Assembly (NCBI GenBank): GCA_016081115.2
Contig: JABTTQ020001097.1
Span: 186,001 to 250,000, forward strand
Reading direction: 5' to 3'
DNA from: Rehmannia glutinosa
Taxonomy: Eukaryota > Streptophyta > Magnoliopsida > Lamiales > Orobanchaceae
DNA length: 64,000 nt
A program made the translations under genes and the position numbers. The notes below the pieces were generated by a model that was not told where the DNA came from, searched no databases, and saw only the letters and a program-made list of their open reading frames with translations. This document shows, one piece after another, positions 1 through 12,947 of this stretch. Numbering within the stretch: position 1 is the first letter of the stretch; each line of letters starts with the position of its first letter.

Positions 1-3000
1 GTTGAAATAACAGATGTAAGTTTAATTCTTTTTGTTAAAGTTGTCTTTGTAATATTTGCTTTATTCCCACTACGGAAGAGTGCCTGGAATCAAATTCTAT
101 ACTTTTCCTTCTGGATTCAGACGCTACGGCCCATTTTGACTCTTATTTGTTGGTATTAAAGTGATTCTATTCCCCCGGATATTTAATACTACTAAATTTG
201 GTAATGCCAGCATCTGGAAACATGTATGTGGTAGCTCACCAGAGAGCATGTCCTAGTGTGTGAATGCCTTTTTTTTCCTCTTCTTGTTTGCTTTCTTTCT
301 TTTGTGTGTGTGTGTGATTTAATCTAGTATTCTTTTTTCCTTTCTTTCTTTCTTTTGTGTGTGTATGTGTGTGTGAGAGAGAGAGAGAGATTCCTATACA
401 TTAAACAATACTAGATACTAGATCAAATCTTTCTATAAGGTGAAGATATTTGTGCGATACCCATTGACAAAAGCAGCAGACAACAGCTTGACATGGGTCA
501 GGTTCTGCTTTGAAGAGAAAAGGTGAAGATCACCACTTTAACTTTGGCAAGTGGAGTAGACTTCTATCACCAAATGGAGAGGAAGAATAAAGGTCCTCCA
601 AATTCTCCACTTGTGATGATGCTACTTACGAACTTAGTATATCATTTCTGCTTGACAAAAGAATGAGTAATTGGCGCACCGAATGTTCATTGTAGAGATT
701 GCGAGTACCATAATACCATTCATTTAGGAACTACTTGCTTAATGACTCATATATGGAATCTTTTGTGAATGACAGATATTATATATAAATTTTAGTAACA
801 TGTGATGGAGAAATCTCAGTTATTGCCTTTTGAGTTCTGCATTATAGTGATTGTTGTGATATTATCTAAGGGTGCCACTAAAGTGATGTTGGCTTGATTG
901 TGATTATAGAAATCACGTTGTTATCTTCATACAGATGTGAGAAGATCATAGATTCTCTGACTGTGGGCGTTACCAACCTGAGATTTAACTGGTGATTTGA
1001 TATAATGAGTTGACAGCAGCAATTTATATCACTAACCTAAGAAGTCACAGTTGTATTATTATTGGAGATGATGCAATTAAATCTCAAAATTGAGTTACCA
1101 GAACAATTTAAGCAGATTTTTAGAGAAAACTCCTCTCCTTTAATTGCGACTGTTAAAGAAGATTCCTGCTATAGTTACTAATTTTTCTTTCTGTACTAAA
1201 TTTAAAATCCTTTTCATTTGGAATATCTAACTAGTAGCATCAAGCTTTCCAGCAGCAAAGGTGGAAATAATTCCATTGAAAGAATTTTCAGTTGAACTTT
1301 CACCACATGTTTATCATAATCAAGCAATAGTGGCTTTTTCAATATGTTCATCATATATCTCCTGAAGTTCTCTTATTTCTAGTATCTGCTGGGTATATAG
1401 TTACTTCACTATTGTATTACATTATGTAATCTCATCGAAACTAGATCTCACATCAATGTAGTGCTGGACAAGCTTGATTAGGTCATGCTTATGAATTTGG
1501 CTGGTTAACTCAGTTCCTTCCTGATACCATAAAATCATTGCACTGCTATGTCTTTAATGCAAATAGCTAATAGTTTAAGGAAATTAGTTTTGATGTCAAC
1601 TGAAACAGAATACTTCTTTTGTTGGGCCGCACAGGGTATATCTGAAGATTGAGGGGCACGGGATTGTTTAATGGAAGTTGGCCAGAAGCTTCTGACTGAT
1701 CTGATTAGACTATGTCAGGTGAAACTTATGCTTTCAGTTTTGTGCATGACATGTAATTTCTTGCTATCAGGTTGTCAATATTTATATATATACTTAAGTT
1801 TTAATTTGGACATGTTAATATACGTTCAACTGCATTAGGACATAGTTTGAAATTTATTGGGATTAAAAATGTAATACTCAAAACTTGCAGAAAAGGTTTC
1901 ATTATAATATGACATATTTAGTAATGGCAATCAAACAAGTTTTGGCAAATACAAATAAGTATTATCATTAATTATGATCAAATTATTTGCATTATGTGTT
2001 TGTCTCTTTTTCACAAAAATATACTTTCAGACACTGTCTTTTACTTTTTGTTTACATCAACTGTCAAATATTTATTAATTCTCGTTCTTATTTTTATTTA
2101 TAAGAATACTATATTCAAATATTATATGGGAGTGTATATGCATGTACACATTTTTCCATATATTAAGTGGGATGGGTTGGTCAAGATAGCCTGTCCCAAA
2201 TTTGCCCAAGTCCAAACACCAAACCCGAGATCCGCACCACAACTTGTTTTCGATTATATCCCACCGAAATGGGTCAGGTTCGAGTTTGACCCATTGCCAA
2301 CCCTAGACATACTCTTTTTTTGGTATATACCTATAAATGATATGAAGAAAATTGTAGCAAACGGAGTTGTCACTGAAGAATTATAGTGATGACTTTGGTC
2401 TTTTTTTTAGCAAACAGGGATGTGCTGTGCTGGATTGGATTGAAATTCTTCTACCACCTTCCCACCACCCCCCCCAACCAGATATATGTTATCTTATTCC
2501 CAAAATCTCTAGGTATCCATCTTTTTTCTGCATCATTATCAGCACAATATGATCTTGAATACCTCTTTTCCTTGATTAGAAAATTATATGGTTGCAAGAA
2601 AAATCATGACAATGTGAGTGCATTATGTAATCAGAAGAAGTGGGGACATTGATCACACCCTGCCAAGTTGAATTATAGCAAAAGTATCCATGAGGTTTAT
2701 CACACTAGAAATCCAGGTTATTTAAATAGACTTTGGAAGTTTTTATAGTACATAGATTCGCAAACATAATAGAGCAATGCTCATAATTTATATGAAGAGG
2801 CCAAACAGCAAGTCTTTGCTTCTTTATTCGCGGCAGCTAATCAACCTTCGACATGACAGCCTATATCTTTATAAAGTGAAAGCCTTTGAGTGAATGTCAA
2901 ACTTGTAAGAAGAGCACAGTAGAGGTTCCTACAAACACAAGTAACTCACCGTTAATCAAGATAACTATATGATGTTATATTATCCAAAACGAATAAAATG

Positions 3001-3195
3001 ACAAATGTCTTATTTACCAAAGACATCAAAGTTAAAATGTAATTATTCACAAGCTTTTAAGAAATTGGGGATACAATATACTTTCGTACTAGTTTGCCTG
3101 TATTTATTCAATATATAGATGGAACTCTTGAAAACTAATGCAATTGAACACCTCAGTTGGGTTCCTATGGGAAGAACAATTTTATAGATAACATC
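1..3195. other. Intergenic, no gene recognised
   Basis: I see no ORF or exon chain here that resembles a known plant protein. A compound pyrimidine/TG/GA microsatellite lies at about 297-392. A GC-richer patch at about 2160-2320 ends in CCAACCCTAG, which resembles one end of the hAT-type MITEs found later in the window, but I could not find its other end or a target duplication. Confidence 0.5.
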
Positions 3196-3810
3196 CTAAA
3201 TGAAAAAGAGGACGCTCAATTTGAGAGTAAAGAAATTCTTAGGAAAATAGAATTGCTGTTTATACTCAGAGACGGAGATCAGATTCTCTGTTCCAGATGA
3301 CCTCTTCTTCATGGACTGTAAAGAGTTGGTGCCTTCTGATTTTCATTTATAAAAATATGCACACACCATCAAGGCTTCAAAGGGTTGGACTCCTAATAAA
3401 AAGGTTACAGCTGCTTAATTCATAACTTACGCTGCTCTTTAGATAGCATTTTATAGGGTAAGTTGTTCTACCTTGTGTGTAAGATGTAAGATTTTAACTT
3501 TCTTGGAACAAACAAGATTTTTGCAATTTATGCTGAAATAATTGTGAGGTTTGGGATTCACAAGATGCAATTGAAGCCTAAACTTGTTTTTCGTTATCTC
3601 CCTTTTTTATATACTATCCTTGAGTTGTTATTTCCAGATTCATTCTTCTTTTCCAGTGACATTGGCACACTATCATGGATCCATTTTGAATCAATCTCCT
3701 GAAAAGAACTATGGATGTGAAGACTATATTTTACATTTGCTTGACCACTTTAATTGTGCAGCTATGCTACTTGATGTAAGAATAATAACAAGAAATGTAA
3801 CAAAGCATAC

Positions 3811-6630
3811 CTGTGATTTATGGGGCTCATTACTATTCAAACCTACTTCTTGTCGTGCTGCATCTATTTTCTTGCGCATGACATTAAGCAGCTGTCCATA
3901 AGTTAGTTTTGGTATTTCTTTCAAAGTTTGGACAAGGCTGTAAGTGAAGGCGCCCTACGGCTGCACCTGTAAAAGCCTGAACAAACATAATGACATTATA
4001 ACCAACTTTTGTGGCTAATGCATAAATCCTGTACTGCCAAGTTTCTTTTGACTGTAAAGCCTATGAGCGGTTGCATGAAGTTGACCTTCTATGTTGCGAG
4101 ACCTCATGCAGTTAATTTCTAGTCCATTTGACACTTGGCATAGAAAAACATTAAGCGCATAACTCCAAAAAACAATTTCTTCCATTCTTTGAATTTCTGA
4201 TGGTCGTTGAAACCAAATTATGAGATGACATAAAGCTATTTATATTGTCAAATGAACAAGGTATTTCAAGGGCTGATAGTGCTATTAATACACTTTGAGT
4301 TTTATGGAAAGAGGATAGGACTAATTTATAAGAATGTTGGTGCTATTAAATTTCTAATCATGGTCGCTTACATACAAAAGCGTTAAATTCTTTACTCGAA
4401 TAACATTAATTACAAAAATATTAATTTATTTTTCCAAATTTCAGTCGAAACAAAATTATGAGATGACATGAAGCTATTTATGTTATCGAATCAACAAGGT
4501 ACTGTAGGGCTATTAAATCTTTGCGTTTTATGTAAAAGAGTAATTTATTATAATGTTGGGACGTCAAAGGTTCCAAAAGTGTAAATGGAAAACTTTATAG
4601 ACAAGAAACAAATTACGTAACTTCCACATGCAAACAAATACTTTTCTGCCATGTTTTGCCTCTTTTTCTGGTGATAATGGATAAAATAACTTAATGTTTT
4701 CAATCTGAACTCTACAATGACCAAAGTGAAAGTAATGAATGATTATGACACTATCAATTTTTTGGGATGTTAATAATTTGGAATTCAAGAATTTTGTTGA
4801 CAAAGATGTATGTCAATACGAGTACAATTTTCCCCATTTGTTAATCACATGGTATTTTCAAATTGAGGTGCCTGTTTTCAAACAGATATATATTGAATGA
4901 CGAGAAGCCAGAAGGAAATATTCAAATTTTAGATTCATTTAGAACTTGTTCAATATTAGATACTTTTGGTCCAATTCTCCAGCAATATGATTGTCAATAA
5001 GGAGGCACGTTAGGGTTTATAAGCTTGATTTCTTGATGTTTGCTATTACTAAAACACTAAATAATCAACTCCCATATTGTTAAGCACGAGATGCTTGGTT
5101 CAAATAAGAAATAACATGAATTTATCTAGGAGGAAAGAAAGAATATGAATAGCTACCGTGGTATCTCCAGAGTTTTGATGATCATCACAGGCACTGATGG
5201 AGATTGCATTACCCCCACTGGTGCCTTTGTATGCAGCATGTGAACGGTGATCCTCCCATTTGTAAAATCCATCCCTGATTGCATAAGATAAGCTACTTTA
5301 CTTGAAATACACTTGAAGTTTATTTCCGCTGTTATTAAGTTCATATGTAGAAGTTGTAACCTGTTTATTCTGCAAACATTTGGAAGATCTAGAAAGGTTC
5401 CACTGAAGCAAGTGTCTATGATGGAATGAAGTTTTACTCCTTTGGGTAGGGGCCTAACAATGGTGGCATTAATTTCATCATCTATTATCCTTCCCTCCGT
5501 TTCATAGTCAACGGGCAATAAGGATTCATCATATCCATCAAGCTCGTCTCCATCACGGTCTCTAACTTGTGAGCCATGACCAGAGTAGTAAAACACCATG
5601 GAGTCCCCAGGCTGACAACCTTGGACGAGCCAACGCATGGCAGCTCTGATATTTTTCTTTGTTGGAAGATGTGAGATGTCCTCTTCTTCTGCAGTGCATT
5701 GTGAGAGTGAGAATGAGATACTAGCTATTGGTATATGTTCTGAAGTTTACCATGCCGTAGAGTGGAACTTCAGTAATCTTTTTAGTGGTCTAGTGATCAG
5801 GTGTAATCATGAGGACTATTTTGGATTAATAAGATGTGAAGCTCTAGATGAAAACTTGCAACATAAGTTTGACACTAACAAATTTTTTGACTAATATTAC
5901 ATTAACTTCCCATATTTTAAAGTTTCTTATCTCTGGCAGTACTCAATGAAATTCAGCCGATTACGACTCTTTGATATAGTTTTTTTCCCTATTGTTCTTT
6001 GCATGTCCCAATTGGCCAGTTACAATGTTGCCAGAGTTCTTACATGCGTATATTTACTAATTTAACATTAGTATAGCCACAGCTAGATAAAACCACTTTT
6101 TCAAAGTTGTTTTCAGAGCATAAGTTTGCTCTCTGGTCTTTGGACTCATGCACACACCAATCATGCAAATAATCATGCATAGAGTTTCGTATTTTTGGGG
6201 TAAATACCTGTTAGTACAAGAATGGAGGAACCTGGAAACCCAAACCTCTCAAGCAAAAGTTTTTTCATGTATAACACATCGTTGATGCTGCCCTTAAGAC
6301 TCTTGCTGTGTCCCTTGTAGGTAATGCCACACAGAACAGCTCGTTTACGTCCATGAGCAGCAGGAGGTTGAGGAGCATTTTGTGGTTGCAGTTGAACTCT
6401 AACCATGTTCCAGAGGTTAGGTCTACCATGACTTGCATAACCTGGGTTAGTTGCATATGTGTTTCCAGACATGGTATTGAAGTTACCATTTGCTCCAGAT
6501 GGTAGGTAGCCATTAGAGTTGCTCTGGAGTGTTGTAATGCGTCGACAGGTTGTGCAACATAGGGATTGTCGTCAACTGGCACTAGAGTCGGCCTACCGCA
6601 GAACCTGCAGCTAAGTCTCCAACTTGCCAT
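3811..6630 (-). CDS. Type I metacaspase (copy A), frame-broken as given
   Basis: Predicted Ca2+-dependent cysteine protease cleaving after Arg/Lys; plant type I members act in cell-death and stress control. Minus-strand exons read 6630-6208, 5688-5361, 5274-5157 and 3976-3811, all with GT-AG borders. The start opens an LSD1-type zinc finger (CRFC, then CTTC). The p20 domain follows, with catalytic His in YYSGHGS (about residue 179) and catalytic Cys in DTCFSG (about 235; many homologues have CHSG). The exon with WEDHR and GTSGG follows, then a p10-like exon. Two frame breaks occur: between the two zinc-finger pairs at a 3-base run (6562-6564), and near the start of exon 4 at 3953-3955. There an alternative acceptor inside the exon would keep frame but lose about 7 residues. 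A weak candidate last exon is 3315-3196, which would give about 384 residues. It is tandem with copy B on the same strand. Numbering assumes the breaks are sequence errors. Confidence 0.85.
4204..4570. repeat. Diverged direct repeat in metacaspase A intron 3
   Basis: Two segments, about 4204-4350 and 4443-4570, share an ordered series of words such as AAATTATGAGATGACAT, AAGCTATTTAT and AACAAGGTA. They are a diverged direct duplication inside the 1.2-kb intron between exons 3 and 4. No terminal structure was seen. Confidence 0.6.
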
Positions 6631-8303
6631 CTCTGTCGTTTCCTGTAATTCTTTGGAGTTGAGAGGCAAAGAAAGGATTTTATATTAGTTGATGTGAATC
6701 TGCTGCTAGAAAGCATTTTCTTTAGCACAAGTTGCCAAGTTTCTGTTCCTTTATTCCATGCCAGTGTTGGAGAATTAGATTCATGCCTTTATTTCCTTTT
6801 CATGTAACGCGTTTGTGTTTAATTAACTAACTAGGAGAATAATATCTTATGGACTGTATTCATTGGATATATGGGAATCCTAAAATAGCTCCAAAGTAAG
6901 GAAGATTTGTTCTACACAATACAAGAAATCGATTTTTTACCATCATAGTTTTGCTCAAACATAAACTGAATTATATGCCTCTTAATTGTTTTTCCATGTT
7001 CGACCCTGAAACTATTGGCTGTCCTGAAAGTATGGGCTAGTGCACAGCTTGCTGTCGGGACCGCAGCTAAGGACAAAGTAATTTTACGTCATATAATACA
7101 GTTCAAAGTCCTCACATCATATTACCTATGAGTGAGTTGTTTTTCAGGTGTAAAAGTTTGTCAAGGACCCAGCCTTTCAACAATTTTTCGAAGGTCCTGA
7201 CCAAGGTTGGTCTTTTGAGAATAAGACTTGTGTTTTCATATGACAGATTCTTATATGATTTGGATAGAGATTTAATTCCACTGTGACAGTGACATGGTGA
7301 CTTACTGTACATGAATGCCAGTTTGATAGGTTGTGGCTGGAGGAATATGTACCCATATCCTTGATGAGCAAATTCAGCAACTCCGTGTGTCACGCATTTG
7401 ATGCCATACTTATCAGGTTACCTTTTTTATGGAAAGAAAAGATGATGATTCATTTTGCTCCATGGGCAATTCTCCACTATCACGGACGCTTGACTATTCT
7501 GTTGCCTAATTTTGGTTCAAAAGGTTATTCCTAGTGTCCAATCATGGCTATCATTACATTGATGCTTTAGTTTGGCAAAAAACCATCTTATGCGTAATGA
7601 CCTACAGCTATCTGTCATATCATGCACTTTCTCTGAATTTTCGCTTTCCCAAAATGTAATTGCAATACATACGGTCTGGTATCTTTTTGTGCTCTGCCTT
7701 CCTGCATACGGATTTCATACACGATAAGGCACTCCATAGCTAACATTAGGTTGTATACTGCATGCTTCAAAGTGCACAACTGCACAAGTATTATGATAAA
7801 TACATTTGCATTACTTTTATAGCAATTGATTCATGTTGCTTTCTAATAGCAAACACATTTCAGCTTTAAATGATTTGTTTCGAGATACCTGCACTATGCT
7901 TTCTGATTTTGAAATTTGATGAGACAGGTGTATCATGTATGCCGTACATATTTACGTAAAGTGCTGTTATGAGTTTTGTCTTGAATATTTCTTTTCTTAA
8001 TTCTAGGACCAATCATATTGGTACATGAAACATATGATATTGTGTTGACCAATTGAAGTTGTGATACAACATTGAATCAGGGCACAGAATTCAGAGAAAG
8101 GAGACTTACTGCTGTCAAGGGCAGAATCAACCAATGGGAGGGAGGTAGGAGGAAGCTCGATCAGAGTCTATGCACCCGAACGTCTTTTGTCACTCGCCAA
8201 GTGAGGTTAATATCTTCCTAGCTCGTATTATGTTGTTAAGTTGTACATTAAGATGAAATTACTGGAATAACACAAATCTCTCTTTTGTAATCTGAATGAA
8301 TTT
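6631..8303. other. Spacer between the metacaspase genes
   Basis: This is the promoter-side spacer of copy A and the 3' side of copy B. No coding exon with supporting homology was found on either strand; the open frames at 7.1-7.5 kb have no recognisable content. Confidence 0.4.
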
Positions 8304-8714
8304 GGGAGTGATTGCTTGACCTTTCGTTCCACTCATTTTTACTTTTAGAGAGAATAGTGTAAAAAAAATATTTTAAAAAATGAGAATGGATTTTGAGAGT
8401 ATGATTGGATATAAGATAAAAATGTGATTATGATAGTTGATGTGATAGTTTTTTTAGTATAATAGTGATTAGATTTGATTGGTGATTTGAAAAATAAGAG
8501 TGAATAGTATGTTTGTGATATGATTGTATAATAATGATAGTTGATTTGATATCTTTTTTGTTTAAATTATAATTGGATGTGATTGATGATTTGAAAAATG
8601 AGAAAAGTGAATAGAGTATTTTTGAAAATTTTCACAAACAATCACATATTGATGCAAAATTTTGTCCAAAAAGTGGAAGAGATGAAAATTCTTTCACAAG
8701 CAGCAAGCACTCCC
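8304..8714. mobile_element. Tourist-like MITE, copy A (411 bp)
   Basis: The left end GGGAGTGATTGCTTG and the reverse complement of the right end, GGGAGTGCTTGCTGC, form terminal inverted repeats. TTT flanks both sides, as expected for a 3-bp target duplication of PIF/Harbinger (Tourist) elements. The interior is closely similar along its whole length to the copy at 47667-48082. It has no coding capacity and lies just 3' of metacaspase B. Confidence 0.75.
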
Positions 8715-9106
8715 TTTGGTTTATCATCTGACTGGATAAAATTAAATTTCTTGAAATAAATGTGTAATACCTCTCTGTTTCTTATGAAAAATACAACTAG
8801 AAATTCTGAGTAGCAAGAGAGATGGAATTGGTAAATTATTTCCAAAATCTGTATATATAACTAAGCCTCAAATTATATTAAATTGCCTAAGATACTCTGC
8901 CAGTTGCCCCCTACCATTGACATGGTTGTTACAAGAGGGCATGCAGTAATATGGGAACGAACAAACAGTTTGAATATCATGATCGAAGATGCTAGCCATA
9001 TGAGAGTTTAGCAGTCACTGAAAATATTTTTAGGGGATGAAACCTGCCACCATTATACATTGATGCCTTTTTTAGATTGTTTTATTTGACATTTCTCCCA
9101 GCATAA

Positions 9107-10150
9107 CTACAGCTTGAACTCTGTGATGATGCTGAACTCTTCTGAAGATGATAATGGATCCTGAACATTATTTTATAAAAATAGGTCAGAACTGTAAAAT
9201 ATATTCCATGAACCAACCATTGTATAAAGACCTATAGATTCTGGAACCTGTGAAATTTTGAGAACAATAATCCAAGAATAATTTAGGTTTTGAAACTTCT
9301 GATGGAGTTGCGTAGTCATATAGTATATCAATTGAACTCTTTGTGTGGGGCAACCAGGAATATATTCGGCAAGTGAAAGCATATTTTTCTATCTAAAGAT
9401 CTTCAGACATTTCTATGTACTGAAATACCAAGTTGGTATATCTAATGGTGTCAAATATTTACTAGTTACCTTATCGGCTAAAGAAACAATTTTCTTAAAG
9501 ATATAAAAAGTACCTGTAAGATCTTGCGGTGGAAAACCCTATGTATTCCAGCCCTGAGGCATCCTGATTTATGGGCTTGCTTGAGGGTCTTATGCATGGA
9601 ATCCAGTATCCCATGGTAAGTTATTTTTTGGCCTTTTGCGACTGCTGATTTAATTGCTCTAATAAATGTGCATGTCATTGCACCAGTCATTTCTTTTTCT
9701 GGTGAGAAAACCTGCAACAGAAGCAAAGATTTGACAAATGTTTATTATAAGGACATTAAACCATCCCTAAAATCTGGGAGATTGGTTGAGAAGAGAAAAG
9801 AAAATTACTAACTGATGTATCTGCAGCCAGTTGGTAATCCTCGCATGCACTGAAGCAAATTGCCCTTCCTCCACTTGTACCCTTAAAAGCGCCGGACGGA
9901 GGACGGTTGTCATCCCATTTTCCCCTGACAAATATTCGCATGGAATGACCACATAGACAATCAAAGTAATGCTGTGAGTTTCTTACATCTCACTCACACC
10001 AGGAATTTATTTAATGAATAGATGAAATTAATTGAATTATCGGTTGTTTCTAGTCCTCTCATTCCAACATTTGTGGATCATTCAGGACCACAAAAAGACG
10101 GGTTTAATCAATTTGCATCAATATATTCTAGAAATTCTTCTGGTCTATAT

Positions 10151-10181
<31 letters not shown>

Positions 10182-11426
10182 AGTAAAAATGCATGAATTG
10201 TTCATTAACTAGAGGTATTCATATAGGATCGATAGGAGCTAAGCTGCTGAATTTAAGTTTCATTTAAGATTGAAAAGTGTAATGCTATTTGCTCTGCCTA
10301 TTAGAATTGAAGACAAGAATCACTTTTTTGTGCGAATAGACTGGAGTAGAAAACAGAAAACTTAGCATATGAGTACTGAAGTAAAAATAAAGTTTAGGCT
10401 TCATTGAAAAATACACATACGTGTTAATGTTATACACATGTGGTAAGTCGAGAACAGTTCCACTGTGGCAAGAATCAACAATTGCATGAAGTGTGACATC
10501 TGGGATCAGCGGTCTAACAATGGCTTCGTTTATGTAATTGTCCAAAATCATTCCATTAGTTTGAAAATCAACGGGGCAGATTGTTTCATCAAACCCATCA
10601 ATCTCATCACCATGGTGATCTCGTTGTCGCAATCCATGGCCTGAAAAGTAGAATACCAATGAGTCCCCAGACTGAATGCCCCTCATCAGCCACTGAAAAG
10701 CATCTTCGATATTCTTCTTCGTTGGAGGCATATATGACTCGTCTTCTGCAAAAGAGTTCGATTCTCACTAAATTCAAATGGTATATAACAAATGTAGAAG
10801 AAAATATGGTCTTTTGGCGTCAATTTTTTCTGTGCTAGCTGTTGGATGTTATCGTTGAAAACCCAATAAGCTGAGGCTTCATTTAGATTGATGGATTTGA
10901 AGTTATGGATTTCAAATCCATAATAACAAATCCGTTGAGTTTGTTTGGATAAGATCATTTTGCAATGTATTTAAAATCCTTAGATTCTATTTTGTGCTAT
11001 TTTTGGAGTCATTATAGTGGGATTTCAAATCCATACTATTTGGAGTCGTTTGAAATCCTTCCCCCAAATCCTTTCCTCAATTCCAAATCCTCCCATCCAA
11101 ATACAACATGAGATTACTAAAACAGCGAGTAATTTCAACTCGGGTAACTTCAAAGAAATCAGCATTACCTGCAAGAATGAGGATTGATCCCTTTCGGAAA
11201 CTGAATTGCTCGACTAGTAAATCTCTCATGTTCTTCACATCATGTGCAGTTCCTTTGAGCTCAAACTTTTGTTTCTTGTAGGTGACTCCGCAAAGGAATG
11301 CTCGTTTCCCTCTTGGTAGTGGCTCTGGGGTGATAAAGCTTTTTGGCATCCATGGCAGCGGTTTTGTTGTTTGCCAGGTGCCACATATGTTCTTCGTCGG
11401 CAATTCTTGCATGTGAGACTCTCCAT
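9107..11426 (-). CDS. Type I metacaspase (copy B), frame-broken as given
   Basis: Paralogue of copy A with the same intron positions. Exons are 11426-11169, 10745-10421, 9924-9813, 9711-9514 and 9160-9107, all bounded by GT/AG. With one base added in exon 1 the phases close exactly at a TAG and give about 315 residues, slightly short for the family. It has an LSD1-type zinc finger (CKNC, then CHGC), catalytic His in YFSGHGL (about 123), catalytic Cys in DSCHSGTVLDL (about 179), then WDDNRPPSG, GTSGG and a C-terminal SSSEEF segment. The Pro/Gln-rich linker usual after the finger is nearly absent. The frame break lies just after the finger, at a run of five identical bases (11340-11344). Intron 1 holds an AT-rich repeat. 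Sequence error and recent pseudogene are both possible. Confidence 0.87.
10884..11109. repeat. Inverted-motif repeat in metacaspase B intron 1
   Basis: The stretch is built from the self-complementary word GGATTTCAAATCC and variants (TGGATTTGAAG, GGATTTCAAATCCATA, AAATCCTTTCC), which is typical of small non-autonomous DNA transposons in plant introns. Exact ends and a target duplication were not resolved. Confidence 0.45.
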
Positions 11427-11916
11427 TCGTGAGTTTTCTATACTATGAGCTATATATTTAACTCAAAATATTTCTTGGGAAGAATTTATGCGGTTCAGAT
11501 GAATTTGCAGGTATATTTATTTGTTTTTCGTTGTTCGGGTATTTATGTTGATCTAGTGATGCTGACGCCGAATGAGGTGTGAATTCTACAGGACAAGAAG
11601 ATTTCAAGTGCAACGAACGCCTGTCCAAGTACACAATCTACTTTTGAACTGTTGTAAAATTGTCTGAAAAAAGAATGTTTTGATTTCATTTTTTCAGTCC
11701 CGTGACTTTGAACCGAATACTCAGGTGATGAGCTCGGTGATACAGACTACAGAGATTGAAGGTTCTAAGGATATGAATATATTCCTTACCAGGGAAGATG
11801 AATGGCGGCATCCTATATTTTGCAGCAAGAGGAAAGAATATTAATCGTTTAGATGGCGATTGATATGAAATGGATTTCATTTTCGTTCTGCTGGAGAATT
11901 TTTTTTTGACCAAACA

Positions 11917-12259
11917 TGCGATTGTTTATGAAAATTTTCAAAAAAATATATTATTCTCTCACTTTTACTTCTTCTTATTTTTTCTATCATCAATCACATC
12001 TACACATTTTTTCACAAAAATCTAATCATTATAACACATTCTCCCACAAATTTCACTATACACTCACTTACATTTCTAACTACTAATCATATATGATCAT
12101 TATTTTACTATTTTTAAATCAAAATTAATTTTCATCATTACTTTTTCATCTCACATTCTATCATACTCTCCAAATTCATCTTTTTTCTTCCAATTTTTTT
12201 TTTACTACTATTCTATAGCAAAATGAAAATTTTCAAAATAGAAGTATATCCAATCGCGC
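11917..12259. mobile_element. Tourist-like MITE, diverged copy D
   Basis: The left end (GCGATTGTTTATGAAAATTT) and the reversed right end (GCGCGATTGGATATACTTC) are related and also match the ends of the 28029-28734 element. The right end is followed by TTA. The interior has the CATCAATCACATC and ATTTCACTATACACTCAC words of the family. It lies upstream of metacaspase B. Confidence 0.6.
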
Positions 12260-12462
12260 TTAGTCTTTCTACTTGACTAAGTAATATTTGGAACCTGATT
12301 CCATTGTGTGGTTAGAACCACCTTCTTCACATTTTTTTTCTGTAGAGTAACAAGACTTGGGGCTCCTTTTGTTTGTAATGCTTAATAATTTACATTTATC
12401 AAGTGACGAATAATTTAAAGTTTGTCATATAAAGATGGAATAATTAAGAAAAAAAAACCCTT

Positions 12463-12738
12463 GAGGTTTGGGCTAATTACCAAAAAATTCTAGAGATGTT
12501 TCAAAATTATGAACAACCCCCTCATGTTTGGTTATATCCTAAATTTAAGGGGTTAATTGTAATATTTTTACAAATATGAGGGAGTTTTGAAATGTTTTTT
12601 TTTTTTTGCTTATGATGGGAGAAAATGTATGATAGAATTAAACCTCAAAGGTTTTTTTGTAATATTCAAAAAACCCTGGAGTTTTTTTGTAATTAGCCCA
12701 AACCTCTGTTTTTTTAAGTTTTTTTTTGTAATTATCCC
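12463..12738. mobile_element. Copy of the AATTACAAAAACTACC MITE family
   Basis: Sequence resembling GAGGTTTGGGCTAATTAC at the left recurs inverted near 12690-12738 (GTAATTAGCCCAAACCTC). This is the inverted structure of the intronic MITE at 35839-36173. The copy is diverged and poly-T expanded, with blurred ends. Confidence 0.5.
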
Positions 12739-12757
12739 TATAAATATTTTACGAGTG

Positions 12758-12939
12758 CAATGGCGGAGACAGGGCTGGGCCAACTTGGGCCAGCTCTTTT
12801 TTTCTAAATTTTTTTTAATGAGAATTTAAAAAAAAAAAGTTAGTTATAATTTGTATTGTTTTTTCTTGGATTTTCTATCCGGCTCATCCCATTTTCGTGT
12901 ATCGGCCCACCCTGCTAAAGTGTCTTGGCTCCGCCCTTG
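12758..12939. mobile_element. hAT-type MITE (182 bp)
   Basis: Terminal inverted repeats are CAATGGCGGAG on the left and CAAGGGCGGAG on the right strand. An exact 8-bp target duplication TACGAGTG flanks both sides (12750-12757 and 12940-12947). These are hAT superfamily hallmarks. No ORF. Confidence 0.8.
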
Positions 12940-12947
12940 TACGAGTG

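Noticed and set aside
1994..2652. Overlapping open frames of 61-130 codons
   Set aside because: They differ in frame, lack recognisable motifs, are AT-rich with low-complexity composition, and have no supporting exon structure.
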